From positions 248,001 to 312,000 of the forward strand of contig NZ_JAQSLN010000002.1 of the NCBI RefSeq assembly GCF_028649655.1: a stretch of 64,000 bases of DNA. Direction: 5' to 3'. Under the pieces are notes generated by a model. That model did no database searches. It was given only the letters and a program-made list of their open reading frames with translations, and was not told the DNA's origin. Positions 8,810-17,763 of this stretch are shown here, piece by piece. The position numbers and the translations under genes are program-made. This DNA is from Halobacteriovorax sp. GB3. GTDB lineage: Bacteria; Bdellovibrionota; Bacteriovoracia; Bacteriovoracales; Bacteriovoracaceae. Position 1 is the stretch's first letter, and each line of letters opens with the position of its first letter.

Positions 8810-8904
8810 GCCCAATATTCCTTAATAGAGCGCTTGCAAAGAGGTTTTCATTTGTTGTAAACTCGTGCCTTCACCTGTCTTCATCGTGGTTAAAGGAAAT
8901 ACAA

Positions 8905-10044
8905 ATGGCCTATAGTGATCTTAAAAAGCTCAAGAAAGTTGACGTTAAAGAAAGCGAAGTTATTTTCGTTCGCAATCTTGTCGTTGGAAATGATGCTTTT
9001 GCTGTTAAGACATTCTTAGACCTGAAAGAAAAACTAGGTGAAGAAGTGAAGCTTTTAACAAATACAGAGCTAACGAAAGAGCACTTAAGAATTAAAGGGC
9101 CAAGTTCAATTAGAGGGCTATCTAATATTAACTATATTAAAGATAACTTCTCTGAATATGTTTTAAGTGAAGCAAGTGATATGCCTGTATTTTTTAAAGA
9201 CTTAAAGCTTAAAGATTTTGGTGGTCGTTCAAAGTCTGAAACTCTGCTGTGGGATGAAGAGTACTACAGTACACCTGCACTTCATTTTGATTATGATAAG
9301 TACTTTTCTTTTTTAAGAGATGAAGAACTTATAAAGAAGATCAACGAAGAGTCTTTCAATAATCTTATTACTCATACAAAGCAAATTGAGCCAGAAGATC
9401 TCGTTGAAAATGCTCACCACGAAGTAGAGTGTGCAAATGGTACTATTTATCGCGTAGAAAATCTTTATTGGGCCATGGGACCAGAGTTCTATAAAGAGTG
9501 TTATAAGAACATGAATCAGCTTTCTGATTCATTCATTGAATTTTGCGAATCAACGGCTACACCGTGCTCTTTGTTCATTAAACTTGTTTTTGATAAACCT
9601 ATTACTGATCTTGAAAAAACACTTTTTATTCCATTGAGTTATACGCATGATTGGGGCCATTTCATAGGTGATTTTCAAGAAGAAGAGGGTTCCCAAGTCG
9701 TAGAATTTCTCCACTTTGTAGATAAAAATAGTACTTCAGAAGAAGATTTAAGTAGAAAAATAAGAAATTTGAAAAAAAATTTAGAAAAAATTTTCGCAAC
9801 ATCTAAAGATGTTTCATTTAAAGAATTCATAACTCTCACTGAAAATACGATGAGTCTAAAAATTGACGATTCGATTTATGCTCAAACTAAGGGTGAGAAT
9901 AAGAACCTAACTTTCATTAGCTTTAATGCACCTCTTGAAGTTTCTCTTAAAGAAGATGGTAGCATCGCAGATTCCTGTGAGTTTTTAACGCATTTTGCCA
10001 GAGCGCTTAAAGGGCAAGAGGAATTAGCGAAAATTCTCAGCTAA
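8905..10044 (+). CDS. Hypothetical protein, 379 residues
   Basis: I recognise no family. The protein is soluble and acidic with no signal peptide. The first strand and helix (VIFVRNLVVGNDAFAVKTFLDLKEKLG) followed by VKLLT loosely recall the start of a dinucleotide-binding flavoprotein fold, but the GxGxxG motif is missing, so this is a weak resemblance only. Start ATG 8905 has a good AAGGAA upstream. The gene stands alone between a terminator and the OMP pair, so the context gives no function. Confidence 0.8.
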   Translation: MAYSDLKKLKKVDVKESEVIFVRNLVVGNDAFAVKTFLDLKEKLGEEVKLLTNTELTKEHLRIKGPSSIRGLSNINYIKDNFSEYVLSEASDMPVFFKDLKLKDFGGRSKSETLLWDEEYYSTPALHFDYDKYFSFLRDEELIKKINEESFNNLITHTKQIEPEDLVENAHHEVECANGTIYRVENLYWAMGPEFYKECYKNMNQLSDSFIEFCESTATPCSLFIKLVFDKPITDLEKTLFIPLSYTHDWGHFIGDFQEEEGSQVVEFLHFVDKNSTSEEDLSRKIRNLKKNLEKIFATSKDVSFKEFITLTENTMSLKIDDSIYAQTKGENKNLTFISFNAPLEVSLKEDGSIADSCEFLTHFARALKGQEELAKILS

Positions 10045-10190
10045 ATTCGCTCCATTCATGTGATTTTAAAGTATTGACAAACATCCAAAAGGCCTCGAAA
10101 CTTTTATTAATAAATAAATTAGTATTTCGTACTGCTATTAATAAAAGGATTACAACTAGGGATGTAATCGATTAATCAAGGAGAAGATTG

Positions 10191-11243
10191 ATGAAAAAGC
10201 ACGTACTTCTTGCAACTGGACTTGCTGTACTTTCAACAAGTGCATTCGCAACAAAATCAAGAATGGCCGCTCTTGGGCAAAACACTGACAGAGGGTCTTT
10301 CTACATCGAAGACACAAGAAACGTTTTCAGAAACGCTTCTGCTCTTAACAACACTAAAAACTACCTAGTTACTGAGTGGGGAGATTCAAATGCTTCTGAA
10401 ACAGTTGAAGGTGGATTCTTTAGAGAAATGGGATCATTTGCTTACGGTCTTTACCTAGGTGATGAAGCTAACGGAACTTTTGACAGATCAAACTCAAACT
10501 TCCTTAAGCAAGATAACAACCTTGACCTTATGTTCGCTGGTGACATGGGTGTTAAATGGGGTGCAAGACTTCACTATACTTCTTCTGAAGATGAGTCTGG
10601 AGCTTTCAAGAAAGAAAATGACGGTCTAGGACTTGGTCTTGGTATCGAAATGGGAGCTATCGAAGTATATGCTAACCTAGATCTTAAAGATGAGTCTAAA
10701 GGTGCTGCAACAGCTGACGATAAATTCGAAGGTGACGGTATGGTACTTGGTGCATCATACAACATGGGTGCAATGACTTTCTTTGCTGATTACGAAACAA
10801 ACACAAAAGAAGAAACTGTTTCAGGAACAAAAACTGAAACTGATTACACTGCAATGACTGTTGGTGTTGGTCACATTCACGAAGTTACTTCTACTGCAAG
10901 AGTTTTCACTGACATCGCTTATGCAACTACTGAAACAGAAGTTAAAGGTGGAACTAAGACTGAAACAACAGCTCTTCCACTTACAGTAGGTTTCGAGTCT
11001 GACGCAACTTCTTGGCTAACTCTTAGAGGTTCTGTTAAGCAAAACGTTATCATCAACGAAACTAAAACTGATGGTAAGAAGAAATCAACTAACAACACTA
11101 CTGATGTAGCTGCTGGTGCAACTCTTAACTTTGGTAAGCTAAAAGTTGACGGTGTTATCGGAACTGACGGTTCAGGTAACGAAAATGGTAACCTAAGAAC
11201 TGATGCTCTTATGTCAAAAGTAGCAGTTCACTACTGGTTCTAA
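10191..11243 (+). CDS. Outer-membrane beta-barrel protein, first of a tandem pair
   Basis: From ATG 10191 the protein has 350 residues with a signal peptide ending at SAFA. The mature part shows alternating polar/hydrophobic strands and ends in aromatic residues (VAVHYWF), the usual outer-membrane barrel signal. Near the N-terminus it shares with the next gene the pattern R-x-x-ALG followed by YI-D-RN-F-N, so the two are paralogues. Codon use is strongly biased (AAC, TTC, GGT, GAC, CTT), which suggests high expression. An in-frame TTG at 10188 is ignored because AAGGAG (about 10178-10183) suits the ATG. The upstream TTGACA (10074) has no good -10 at normal spacing. Possibly a major porin. Confidence 0.85.
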   Translation: MKKHVLLATGLAVLSTSAFATKSRMAALGQNTDRGSFYIEDTRNVFRNASALNNTKNYLVTEWGDSNASETVEGGFFREMGSFAYGLYLGDEANGTFDRSNSNFLKQDNNLDLMFAGDMGVKWGARLHYTSSEDESGAFKKENDGLGLGLGIEMGAIEVYANLDLKDESKGAATADDKFEGDGMVLGASYNMGAMTFFADYETNTKEETVSGTKTETDYTAMTVGVGHIHEVTSTARVFTDIAYATTETEVKGGTKTETTALPLTVGFESDATSWLTLRGSVKQNVIINETKTDGKKKSTNNTTDVAAGATLNFGKLKVDGVIGTDGSGNENGNLRTDALMSKVAVHYWF

Positions 11244-11258
11244 TTATTTGATTAAATG

Positions 11259-11298
11259 GGCCTCCTTTGCTTGTTAGAGTAGAGGAGGCCTTTTTTTT
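11259..11298 (+). terminator. Terminator between the two OMP genes
   Basis: GGCCTCCT (11259-11266) pairs with AGGAGGCC (11283-11290) and is followed by eight Ts. It lies only 37 bases before the next OMP start, leaving little room for a separate promoter. Confidence 0.85.
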
Positions 11299-11335
11299 GG
11301 GTGCTTCCTGACCCAACGTTCATGGAGGAAAGATC

Positions 11336-12673
11336 ATGAAAAAAATTATTTCTACACTTGCCCTTGCAGCAGTTCTTGCACCTTCTGCAAACGCAACAGT
11401 AGCTAGAATCAAAGCTCTTGGTAACAACGAAATCGATAGCGAAGGTTCTTACTACATTCAAGATAACAGAAACATCTTTCTTAACGTTGCTAATATTCAC
11501 GATTACGCTAACAGCGTAATTCTTGAGTTTGGTAAAAACGGAAAGGTTCTTACTGGTGACTCTTCATCAAATACAACTGTTGATGCAGATACTAATCCAA
11601 AAGCTCAAGGTGGTTTTCTTAAGAAGCACGGTAACTTTGTTTACGGTGTTTACGTTGGAAATGAGTCGAAGACTTCAACTCTTTTAAGAGTTCTTTCTAC
11701 TTCTCAAGCCGCTGTAGTTGCTGGTGCATCTACAAACAGTAGTTCTTCTGCTGGTCACCTTCTAAATACTTCAGATAACCAAGTAGACCTATTCTTTGGA
11801 TGGGAAGCTGCTGGTCTAAAGTGGGGATCAAACTTCCTTTACACAAAGTCTGAAGATAAAGAAAGCGCACAAAAAGAAGAAGATAAGGCCATGGCAGCTC
11901 GTTTTGGTGTTAAAGCTAAAAACTGGGATGCTCACCTAAACCTATCTCTTGCTTCTTCTGCAAAAGAAACAGTTACATTTACAGGTTCTCTAGCTGGACT
12001 TGGTTCTTTCGAGCACGAGTTTGATGGAAAACTAGGTGTACATGTTGGTGGTGCTTACCACATGGGACAAAATACTTTCTGGGCCTACTACAAAACTTTT
12101 AAGTGGGATCAAAAAGATGGTTTCAACTACACAACTGGTGGAACAACTCTAGATGCAGCTTCTTCTGGATCTTCAGCTAGAGGTAAGCAAGGAACTTCTG
12201 AAGGTAGCTTCAATACAATTCAAGTTGGTTGGGGTAATACTATGACTAACGGTGATGGTACTCTTTACACTAGTGTATATTTCGAAAAGAAAGACATCGA
12301 AATTAAACTAGCAAAGACTGCTGAAGTTGGTCTTACTTATGTTCCAGTTGTTCTTGGATACGAGTCAAAGGCTACTGACTGGTTAACTCTTAGAGGTTCA
12401 ATCATTCACAACCTTTACGGTAAAAAAGACAACAAGAACTATGATTCAATTAACGCTGTTGTAGCTCAACTTGCTGCTGCTGAATTTGGATCACAAGGTA
12501 AGGGATCAATCACTAACTCTACAGATGTAAGAGCTGGTGCAAGTCTTAACTTTGGTAACCTTGATATTGATGGTCTAATTGGTGCAACAAACAATGGATC
12601 TACAATTTCTGAAAATGGGAACCTAAGACTTGATCAACTTCTTTACAGAGTTGGTATGACTTACAAGTTCTAA
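11336..12673 (+). CDS. Outer-membrane beta-barrel protein, second of a tandem pair
   Basis: This 445-residue paralogue of the preceding gene has a signal peptide (MKKIISTLALAAVLAPSANA), the shared N-terminal pattern R-x-x-ALG and YIQDNRNIF, and a C-terminus ending YRVGMTYKF. It also shares TxWLTLRGS and the ending NGNLR-D-L. It is about 95 residues longer, with serine/alanine-rich inserts that probably form loops. A strong GGAGG precedes ATG 11336. Codon use is as biased as in the first copy. A terminator lies just upstream and another just downstream, so it may depend on read-through from the first gene. Confidence 0.85.
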   Translation: MKKIISTLALAAVLAPSANATVARIKALGNNEIDSEGSYYIQDNRNIFLNVANIHDYANSVILEFGKNGKVLTGDSSSNTTVDADTNPKAQGGFLKKHGNFVYGVYVGNESKTSTLLRVLSTSQAAVVAGASTNSSSSAGHLLNTSDNQVDLFFGWEAAGLKWGSNFLYTKSEDKESAQKEEDKAMAARFGVKAKNWDAHLNLSLASSAKETVTFTGSLAGLGSFEHEFDGKLGVHVGGAYHMGQNTFWAYYKTFKWDQKDGFNYTTGGTTLDAASSGSSARGKQGTSEGSFNTIQVGWGNTMTNGDGTLYTSVYFEKKDIEIKLAKTAEVGLTYVPVVLGYESKATDWLTLRGSIIHNLYGKKDNKNYDSINAVVAQLAAAEFGSQGKGSITNSTDVRAGASLNFGNLDIDGLIGATNNGSTISENGNLRLDQLLYRVGMTYKF

Positions 12674-12699
12674 TTCTAGAATAAATTGTCAGATAAAAG

Positions 12700-12725
12700 A
12701 CCCGGGCTTCGTCCCGGGTTTTTTT
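12700..12725 (+). terminator. Terminator after the second OMP gene
   Basis: ACCCGGG (12700-12706) pairs with CCCGGGT (12713-12719) around CTTCGT, followed by a run of Ts through 12725. The GC-rich stem stands out in AT-rich DNA. Confidence 0.9.
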
Positions 12726-12807
12726 GTGTTAGATTTTCCCGTATTCACTTTTTAAATACTAACAAATAAGAGAGAATTGAAGAACAATAGGCTGAAGGGA
12801 GTTATGA

Positions 12808-13200
12808 ATGCAGCAACAAATTATTGTGACAGATTTAGATTTTGAACGCTTAGAAGGCCTTATTGAAAATTATCATGGCTATGAAAAGATTGAACAAGAG
12901 CTAAAGAATGCCTGTGTTGTTGCTAAAGAAGAAGTTCCTAAGGATGTCGTAACCATGAATTCTGAAATTGAATTTATGGATCAAATGACTAATTCAAAGC
13001 TAGAGGCAACTCTAGTCTATCCAACCGATGTAACAAAGAAGAGAAAGGGACTTTCTGTTTCAGATTCTCTTGGTTCAAAAATTCTCGGCCGTCGCGAGGG
13101 AGATAATATAGAGTGGGTAAGTGAGAATGGGATCACTAAATTCATTACTATTTTAAAAGTCGTCTATCAACCAGAGGCCAATGGGGACTGGGATTTATAA
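12808..13200 (+). CDS. rnk: Rnk-type regulator of nucleoside diphosphate kinase (GreA/GreB C-terminal fold)
   Basis: Rnk proteins bind RNA polymerase and have a GreA-like C-terminal domain but lack the long Gre coiled coil. The 130-residue protein is the right size. It starts with IIVTDLDFERLEGLI, has the conserved VPKDVVTMNSEIEF (about 43-56), the LVYPTD strand, and ends YQPEANGDWDL, close to the Rnk ending YQPEAAGDYLL. AGGGAG precedes ATG 12808. Its 3' end overlaps that of trmL by six bases on the opposite strand. Confidence 0.88.
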   Translation: MQQQIIVTDLDFERLEGLIENYHGYEKIEQELKNACVVAKEEVPKDVVTMNSEIEFMDQMTNSKLEATLVYPTDVTKKRKGLSVSDSLGSKILGRREGDNIEWVSENGITKFITILKVVYQPEANGDWDL

Positions 13201-13677
13201 TTTCAGATTGATTTGTCTTAAAGCTTCGTATGCAGCAGTTGTTGCAACATTAGAAAGATTCAATGAACGTACATGCTCACTAAACATTGGAAGTGAAAAC
13301 ATTCTCTGTGGGTATTTATCAAAGATATGCTGGGGAAGACCTTTTGTCTCTGATCCAAAGATCAAATAGCCATTGATTTTGTAGTCGGCTTGAAAGTAAT
13401 TCTGCTCTGGATTTTTTGAAAAGAAATAGAGTTGATCATTTTCAGGCTTTTCATTTTCTAGAAAATCATCCCAATTCTCATATTCGGCGATATCAACATG
13501 TTTCCAATAGTCGAGTCCAGCTCTTCTGACTGCTTTTTCTGAGAGGTCAAAACCATAGGGTTTAATTAAGACAAGGCGAAGACCAAGGGCCACACACGTT
13601 CTCCCGATGCTTCCAGTGTTACCTGGAATCTCGGGAGCGTAGAGTACGATATTAAAACGTGTGGGCTTGATCTTCAC
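13195..13677 (-). CDS. trmL: tRNA (cytidine/uridine-34 2'-O)-methyltransferase TrmL
   Basis: TrmL methylates the ribose of the wobble base in tRNA-Leu isoacceptors. The 160-residue SPOUT protein has the three motifs: NTGSIGRTCVALGLRLVLI, the FGSETKGLP loop, and RSLNLSNVATTAAYEALRQ, the C-terminal knot. RRAGLDYWKHVD is also typical. It is small and single-domain, as TrmL (YibK) is, rather than the larger TrmH/RlmB. It may be co-transcribed with pepA (16-base gap). Confidence 0.92.
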   Translation of the reverse strand: MKIKPTRFNIVLYAPEIPGNTGSIGRTCVALGLRLVLIKPYGFDLSEKAVRRAGLDYWKHVDIAEYENWDDFLENEKPENDQLYFFSKNPEQNYFQADYKINGYLIFGSETKGLPQHIFDKYPQRMFSLPMFSEHVRSLNLSNVATTAAYEALRQINLKL

Positions 13678-13693
13678 TCTTATCTCTTTTTAA

Positions 13694-15211
13694 TTATGAG
13701 TTCTTAAGGAAATCAACAAGTGATCTAATCACAAGTCCAGAAGCCCCTTTAGAAGGACAGTATGGAAGATGAGATTGTGAATCACCAACACCTGCGATAT
13801 CTAGGTGGGCCCAAGCAACATCATTCTTAATGAACTCACTAAGGAATGCCGCAGCTTTCGCTGTTCCACCAAATCTTGAACCACCAATGTTTTTAAGATC
13901 AGCGATATTTGATTTCATATCTTTGTGCCACTCAGGAATCACTGGAAGTTGCCACATGTACTCATCAGCATTTTTAGCTGACTTTAGAAGCTTGTCCTGA
14001 AGTTTTTGATCGTTACCCATAAGTCCACAAACTTCTGTTCCTAGAGCAATTAGACATGCTCCAGTAAGAGTTGCAGAGTCAATAAGTGCGTCTGGCTTTA
14101 GATCACAGGCATAGTCTAGACAGTCGGCCATAACTAGACGACCTTCGGCATCAGTGTTGAGGATTTCAACAGTTTTACCATTTCTAGCTTTTACGATTGC
14201 ATCTGGCATTGTTGCATGAGAGTTAACTGCGTTATCTGTCATACCTAGGATACATGTCATTTTAACATTAAGACCCATTTCTGCAGCAGCTTTGAAAGCA
14301 GCATAAACAGTTGCAGATCCGGCCATGTCAAATTTCATGTTTACCATAGAACCACCTGGCTTAAGTGAGTATCCACCAGTATCAAAAACGAGACCTTTAC
14401 CAACAAATGCAATGTGCTTTGTGTTCTTAGTTACTTTCTTTGGAGTGTAAGTTAGGTGAACAAGTTGAGCTTCATAAGCAGAACCAGCATTAACTGAAAG
14501 GAAAAGGTTCATCTTTTCTTTTTTCAGTTCTTTGTTTCCAAGAATTTTACACTTAACACCTTTAATACTCTCAACGTCTTTCTTGATACGCTTAGCATAT
14601 TCAGTTGAACGAAGAACGTTTGGTGGTTCGTTTACTAGGTCTCTTGCAAAGTTAATTGCTGAAGTCACTGTTGTTGCTTCATCAATGGCCGCTTGAAATT
14701 TCTTTTTAGAAGTACCTTTTTCTGCAGAATCAAATGTAACTGTTTTAAGAGTTGGATTTGATTTCTTTGCTAGGTAAGTATCAAAAGAGTAAGCAGTCAT
14801 AAGAAGAGATTCAACGATTGCTTTAAGTGAATCTTCCTTGCTTCCTTTTACAAAACCATCAAAAGCAACAGAAACGTCAGCATACTTAGAACTTACCGCC
14901 TTATAGAAGTTTGCAAATTCTTTTCTGATCTTTTCAAGGTCAAGAGCTTTCTTATCTCCAAGTCCTAGAACGCATACTTCCGTTCCATCTTGTAGAGCAA
15001 AGAAATATCTTTCTCCAAGTGAAGCCTTATAGTTCTTAGAAGACTTAATAGCTAGAAAAGCTTCTTTAAGTTCTTTTGACCAGTGAGTGTTAACAACTTC
15101 AGTTGTTTCTTTCTTTTTACCTTTTGCTTCAACTGTTTTTTGGAAAGCTGAAACAACGATTAGATCTTTTCCTGAAAAATCTTTCGTATTGAGATTTAGT
15201 TTAATGTCCAT
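13694..15211 (-). CDS. pepA: Leucyl aminopeptidase (M17, PepA type)
   Basis: M17 aminopeptidases release N-terminal residues using two metal ions. The 505-residue protein has the variable N-terminal macro-like domain and a C-terminal catalytic domain. That domain has GKGLVFDTGGYSLKPG, the signature NTDAEGRLVMAD carrying metal ligands, and DSATLTGACLIALG. Length is normal and there is no signal peptide, so it is cytosolic. AAGGAG lies seven bases before ATG 15211. The 124-base spacer to the divergent permease gene must hold promoters for both. Confidence 0.95.
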   Translation of the reverse strand: MDIKLNLNTKDFSGKDLIVVSAFQKTVEAKGKKKETTEVVNTHWSKELKEAFLAIKSSKNYKASLGERYFFALQDGTEVCVLGLGDKKALDLEKIRKEFANFYKAVSSKYADVSVAFDGFVKGSKEDSLKAIVESLLMTAYSFDTYLAKKSNPTLKTVTFDSAEKGTSKKKFQAAIDEATTVTSAINFARDLVNEPPNVLRSTEYAKRIKKDVESIKGVKCKILGNKELKKEKMNLFLSVNAGSAYEAQLVHLTYTPKKVTKNTKHIAFVGKGLVFDTGGYSLKPGGSMVNMKFDMAGSATVYAAFKAAAEMGLNVKMTCILGMTDNAVNSHATMPDAIVKARNGKTVEILNTDAEGRLVMADCLDYACDLKPDALIDSATLTGACLIALGTEVCGLMGNDQKLQDKLLKSAKNADEYMWQLPVIPEWHKDMKSNIADLKNIGGSRFGGTAKAAAFLSEFIKNDVAWAHLDIAGVGDSQSHLPYCPSKGASGLVIRSLVDFLKNS

Positions 15212-15335
15212 GAAGAATCTCCTTGGATGTTGAACATAAAATATATCTAAAGCATGTGCTTTATTGTTAATTAAGCTCGGGCGGTATAAACTAGCATAGC
15301 TCGATTCAAAATGCCATTTTGGGATGTGACGAACT

Positions 15336-16484
15336 ATGTTAAAAATTACTGAGCGCTATTTAGCTGCTACATTCATTCCACCGTTTCTTTTTAGTACGTT
15401 CTTTTTCGTTACTTTCCTCTTAACGTCACAGTTATTTCGAATAACTCGTATTGTCACTAAAAAGGGCGTACCATTTTGGACCATCTTTGAATTAATTGGT
15501 CACATTGGTATCTCGTTTCTTCCTATGGCGGTTCCTCTATCGGCACTTTTCGCAACAATCTATACACTAAATAAAATGAGTGAAGATTCTGAGATTGTGG
15601 CCATGAGGGCCTTTGGGGTTAATAAATTTAAGCTATTTAGACCATTTCTCATCGTTGGAATCTTTATTTCACTAGGGATCTTCTCGCTCAATAGAAGTAT
15701 TATTCCTTATTCAAAAACTCAGTATAAAAATACATTAATTCGTCTAACTTCAAAGGGCGTACTTGTCGACATTAGGCCAGAGCAGTTCTTTACAGATATT
15801 CCTGGCGTCACTCTATTTGCTGAAAGAGTCGAAGATGACGGAAATGTCCTTCATAATGTTTTCATTAAATTTAAGGCGAGTGGAAAAGTTGAAGAACAGG
15901 TTGTGATTGCTAAAAAAGGAATCATGATTAAGCACAAAATTGGACAGTGGGGTGTTCCTACACTGAGGCTAAGACTTTTGGATGGAAATATCTATAAAAC
16001 GGGAAAGAATAACAGCAAAGAAAAAGTTATTTTTGAGCAATATGAATTTCCGATTATCGAAGGTCGCGCAATCAGTAACTTTGTTACTAAAGATAGCATG
16101 AGAACCAATGGAGAGCTTTTAAAAGAAGTGGAAAAGTATAAGGCACTTCGCGATAGTGCTAAAAATGAGACTGATAAAAAAGATGCCCACATAAAATTAG
16201 AAAAAACAAAACTAGAGTATTGGTCGAGATTTAATACTCCTATTCAGTGCCTGATTTTTGTTTTTCTTGGCTTTTGTCTTGGAATCAAGCAGGGAAGGGG
16301 AAGAGGTAAGAATACTTCAGCCGTTGCCTTAGGAATTCTTCTTGTCTATTACGCTCTCTTCTTTACGGGTGTAAGCTTTTCTAAACGAGGTCAATTAGCA
16401 CCATTTATTACGGTATTCGTACCAAGTTTGATGGCCTTTCTTCTAGCTAGTTATTATTATCGAAAATTAGATTGGGCGAGTTAG
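15336..16484 (+). CDS. LptF/LptG (YjgP/YjgQ) family permease
   Basis: LptF and LptG are the membrane subunits that, with the ATPase LptB, extract lipopolysaccharide from the inner membrane. The 382-residue protein has three N-terminal membrane segments, a soluble beta-rich periplasmic part (about 120-290) and three C-terminal segments. Typical family sequence includes MAVPLSALFATIYTLNKMSEDSEI and AMRAFGVNKF. The partner permease is not adjacent, so I cannot choose between LptF and LptG; the N-terminus looks slightly more LptF-like. Its TAG overlaps the TAA of the convergent RodZ-like gene. Confidence 0.9.
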   Translation: MLKITERYLAATFIPPFLFSTFFFVTFLLTSQLFRITRIVTKKGVPFWTIFELIGHIGISFLPMAVPLSALFATIYTLNKMSEDSEIVAMRAFGVNKFKLFRPFLIVGIFISLGIFSLNRSIIPYSKTQYKNTLIRLTSKGVLVDIRPEQFFTDIPGVTLFAERVEDDGNVLHNVFIKFKASGKVEEQVVIAKKGIMIKHKIGQWGVPTLRLRLLDGNIYKTGKNNSKEKVIFEQYEFPIIEGRAISNFVTKDSMRTNGELLKEVEKYKALRDSAKNETDKKDAHIKLEKTKLEYWSRFNTPIQCLIFVFLGFCLGIKQGRGRGKNTSAVALGILLVYYALFFTGVSFSKRGQLAPFITVFVPSLMAFLLASYYYRKLDWAS

Positions 16485-17758
16485 TTCTCGCCCTGTTCTA
16501 AGTCACTTGATGGTGAGACTTCACCAGTTTTCTTATTAAAAATAAAGAGTGGGATTTTAAATTTAGAAACACTTTCTTCAGGGAAAACGAGACTTTTAAC
16601 ACCTGAACTCGATTTAATGTCGAGCAATTGGTTATTTAAGAAAATCTTAGTCACATGAACGTTACCAAAGAAGATTCTTATTTCATCACCACGAATGAGA
16701 AGTTGTCTCCCTTCCTTTAAGATGAACTTCTTAATAGGCTCATCATCAGCTTTATAAGTAATCCACGAGTCACCTTTAAATGCATTGATAAAAAGGTTCT
16801 GCTTTCCTTCAACAACTGATTGCTTATATTTTTCAGGTAGTAATTCTTGAAGTTCCTCATCAGTTGGTGAGGCGAAAGTATAAAGTGGAGTAGGGAGAGG
16901 TCTAAGAGTAATTTGCTCTTCTTCCTTCTCTTTCTTCTCTACTTTCTCTTCTTCAACTGGCTCAGGTGTCTTTGTTTCAACAGCGACTTCTTGAACCTCT
17001 TTTGTTACCTCAGGCTCTTTAGTGTCAGTTTCTTCTTGAGTTTCTTCTTGAACTAGCTCCTGAGTTCCTGCTTGGACAGTTTCTTCTTCAGCTGTCGCAG
17101 GAGTCGATTCCTCTACAATTTCTTGAATTTCATCTTTTACTTCTTGAATCTGTTGAGTGTCACTAGAAACTTGATTCGTTTCGTTTTCATCGGATGCTTT
17201 GAAAAAGAGGAAAGCGACAAGAGTTGCCAAAACAATGGCTCCACCAAGTTTATAAATGGCTCCGGTATTCTTATTAGGCGCATTGTAACTCGTTTCAGGA
17301 ACTCTCGAGTCATCTTTTGAAGAAAGATCGACATTCATATCGATATTTTCGATTTTTGATGTTGGAGTTGAAACTTCTTTTTCAATATGGCCTTGACTTT
17401 GACAAAGAATATCAACAGCTTCTTTTTCATCTAGATTAAGAATCTTGGCATAATTTCTAACAAAGCCTTTGAGGTAGGCGATATTAGGAAGTTTGTCGAA
17501 TTCATTTCTTTCTAAGTGTTCAAGGTTTGTAACATTAATTTTTGTATGCTGAGCAACGACCTTTATAGAGTAGCCCTTTGCTTCTCTATGAGTTCGAAGA
17601 TATTCTCCAATTGTAGGAAGATCACTACTTTGATTTTCGTCGAGGTTATTTGTCTCGACTTCTTCAATCGACTCATCTGGAGAAATAACAGGACCTTGAA
17701 CTTCATTGTTCACTTCTGTTTGTGTTTTAATGTTTCCCTCATTTTTTTTCTTTGTCAT
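16481..17758 (-). CDS. RodZ-like helix-turn-helix membrane protein
   Basis: RodZ links the MreB cytoskeleton to wall synthesis through a cytoplasmic HTH, one membrane helix and a periplasmic domain. This 425-residue protein has that plan. An HTH_25-type domain lies at about 48-115 (IGEYLRTHREAKGYSIKVVA, then LEHLERNEFDKLPNIAYLKG). A single transmembrane helix at about 168-187 is followed by a long acidic Glu/Pro/Thr-rich linker and a C-terminal beta domain resembling DUF4115. The start is only 5 bases after the TPR gene's stop, so the pair is coupled. The ribosome-binding site is weak. Confidence 0.85.
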   Translation of the reverse strand: MTKKKNEGNIKTQTEVNNEVQGPVISPDESIEEVETNNLDENQSSDLPTIGEYLRTHREAKGYSIKVVAQHTKINVTNLEHLERNEFDKLPNIAYLKGFVRNYAKILNLDEKEAVDILCQSQGHIEKEVSTPTSKIENIDMNVDLSSKDDSRVPETSYNAPNKNTGAIYKLGGAIVLATLVAFLFFKASDENETNQVSSDTQQIQEVKDEIQEIVEESTPATAEEETVQAGTQELVQEETQEETDTKEPEVTKEVQEVAVETKTPEPVEEEKVEKKEKEEEQITLRPLPTPLYTFASPTDEELQELLPEKYKQSVVEGKQNLFINAFKGDSWITYKADDEPIKKFILKEGRQLLIRGDEIRIFFGNVHVTKIFLNNQLLDIKSSSGVKSLVFPEESVSKFKIPLFIFNKKTGEVSPSSDLEQGEN

Positions 17759-17763
17759 TTCAT

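Noticed and set aside
10074-10079. Promoter -35 TTGACA before the first OMP gene
   Set aside because: No acceptable -10 lies 16 to 18 bases downstream; possible -10 elements are 40 bases or more further on, so the promoter cannot be placed.
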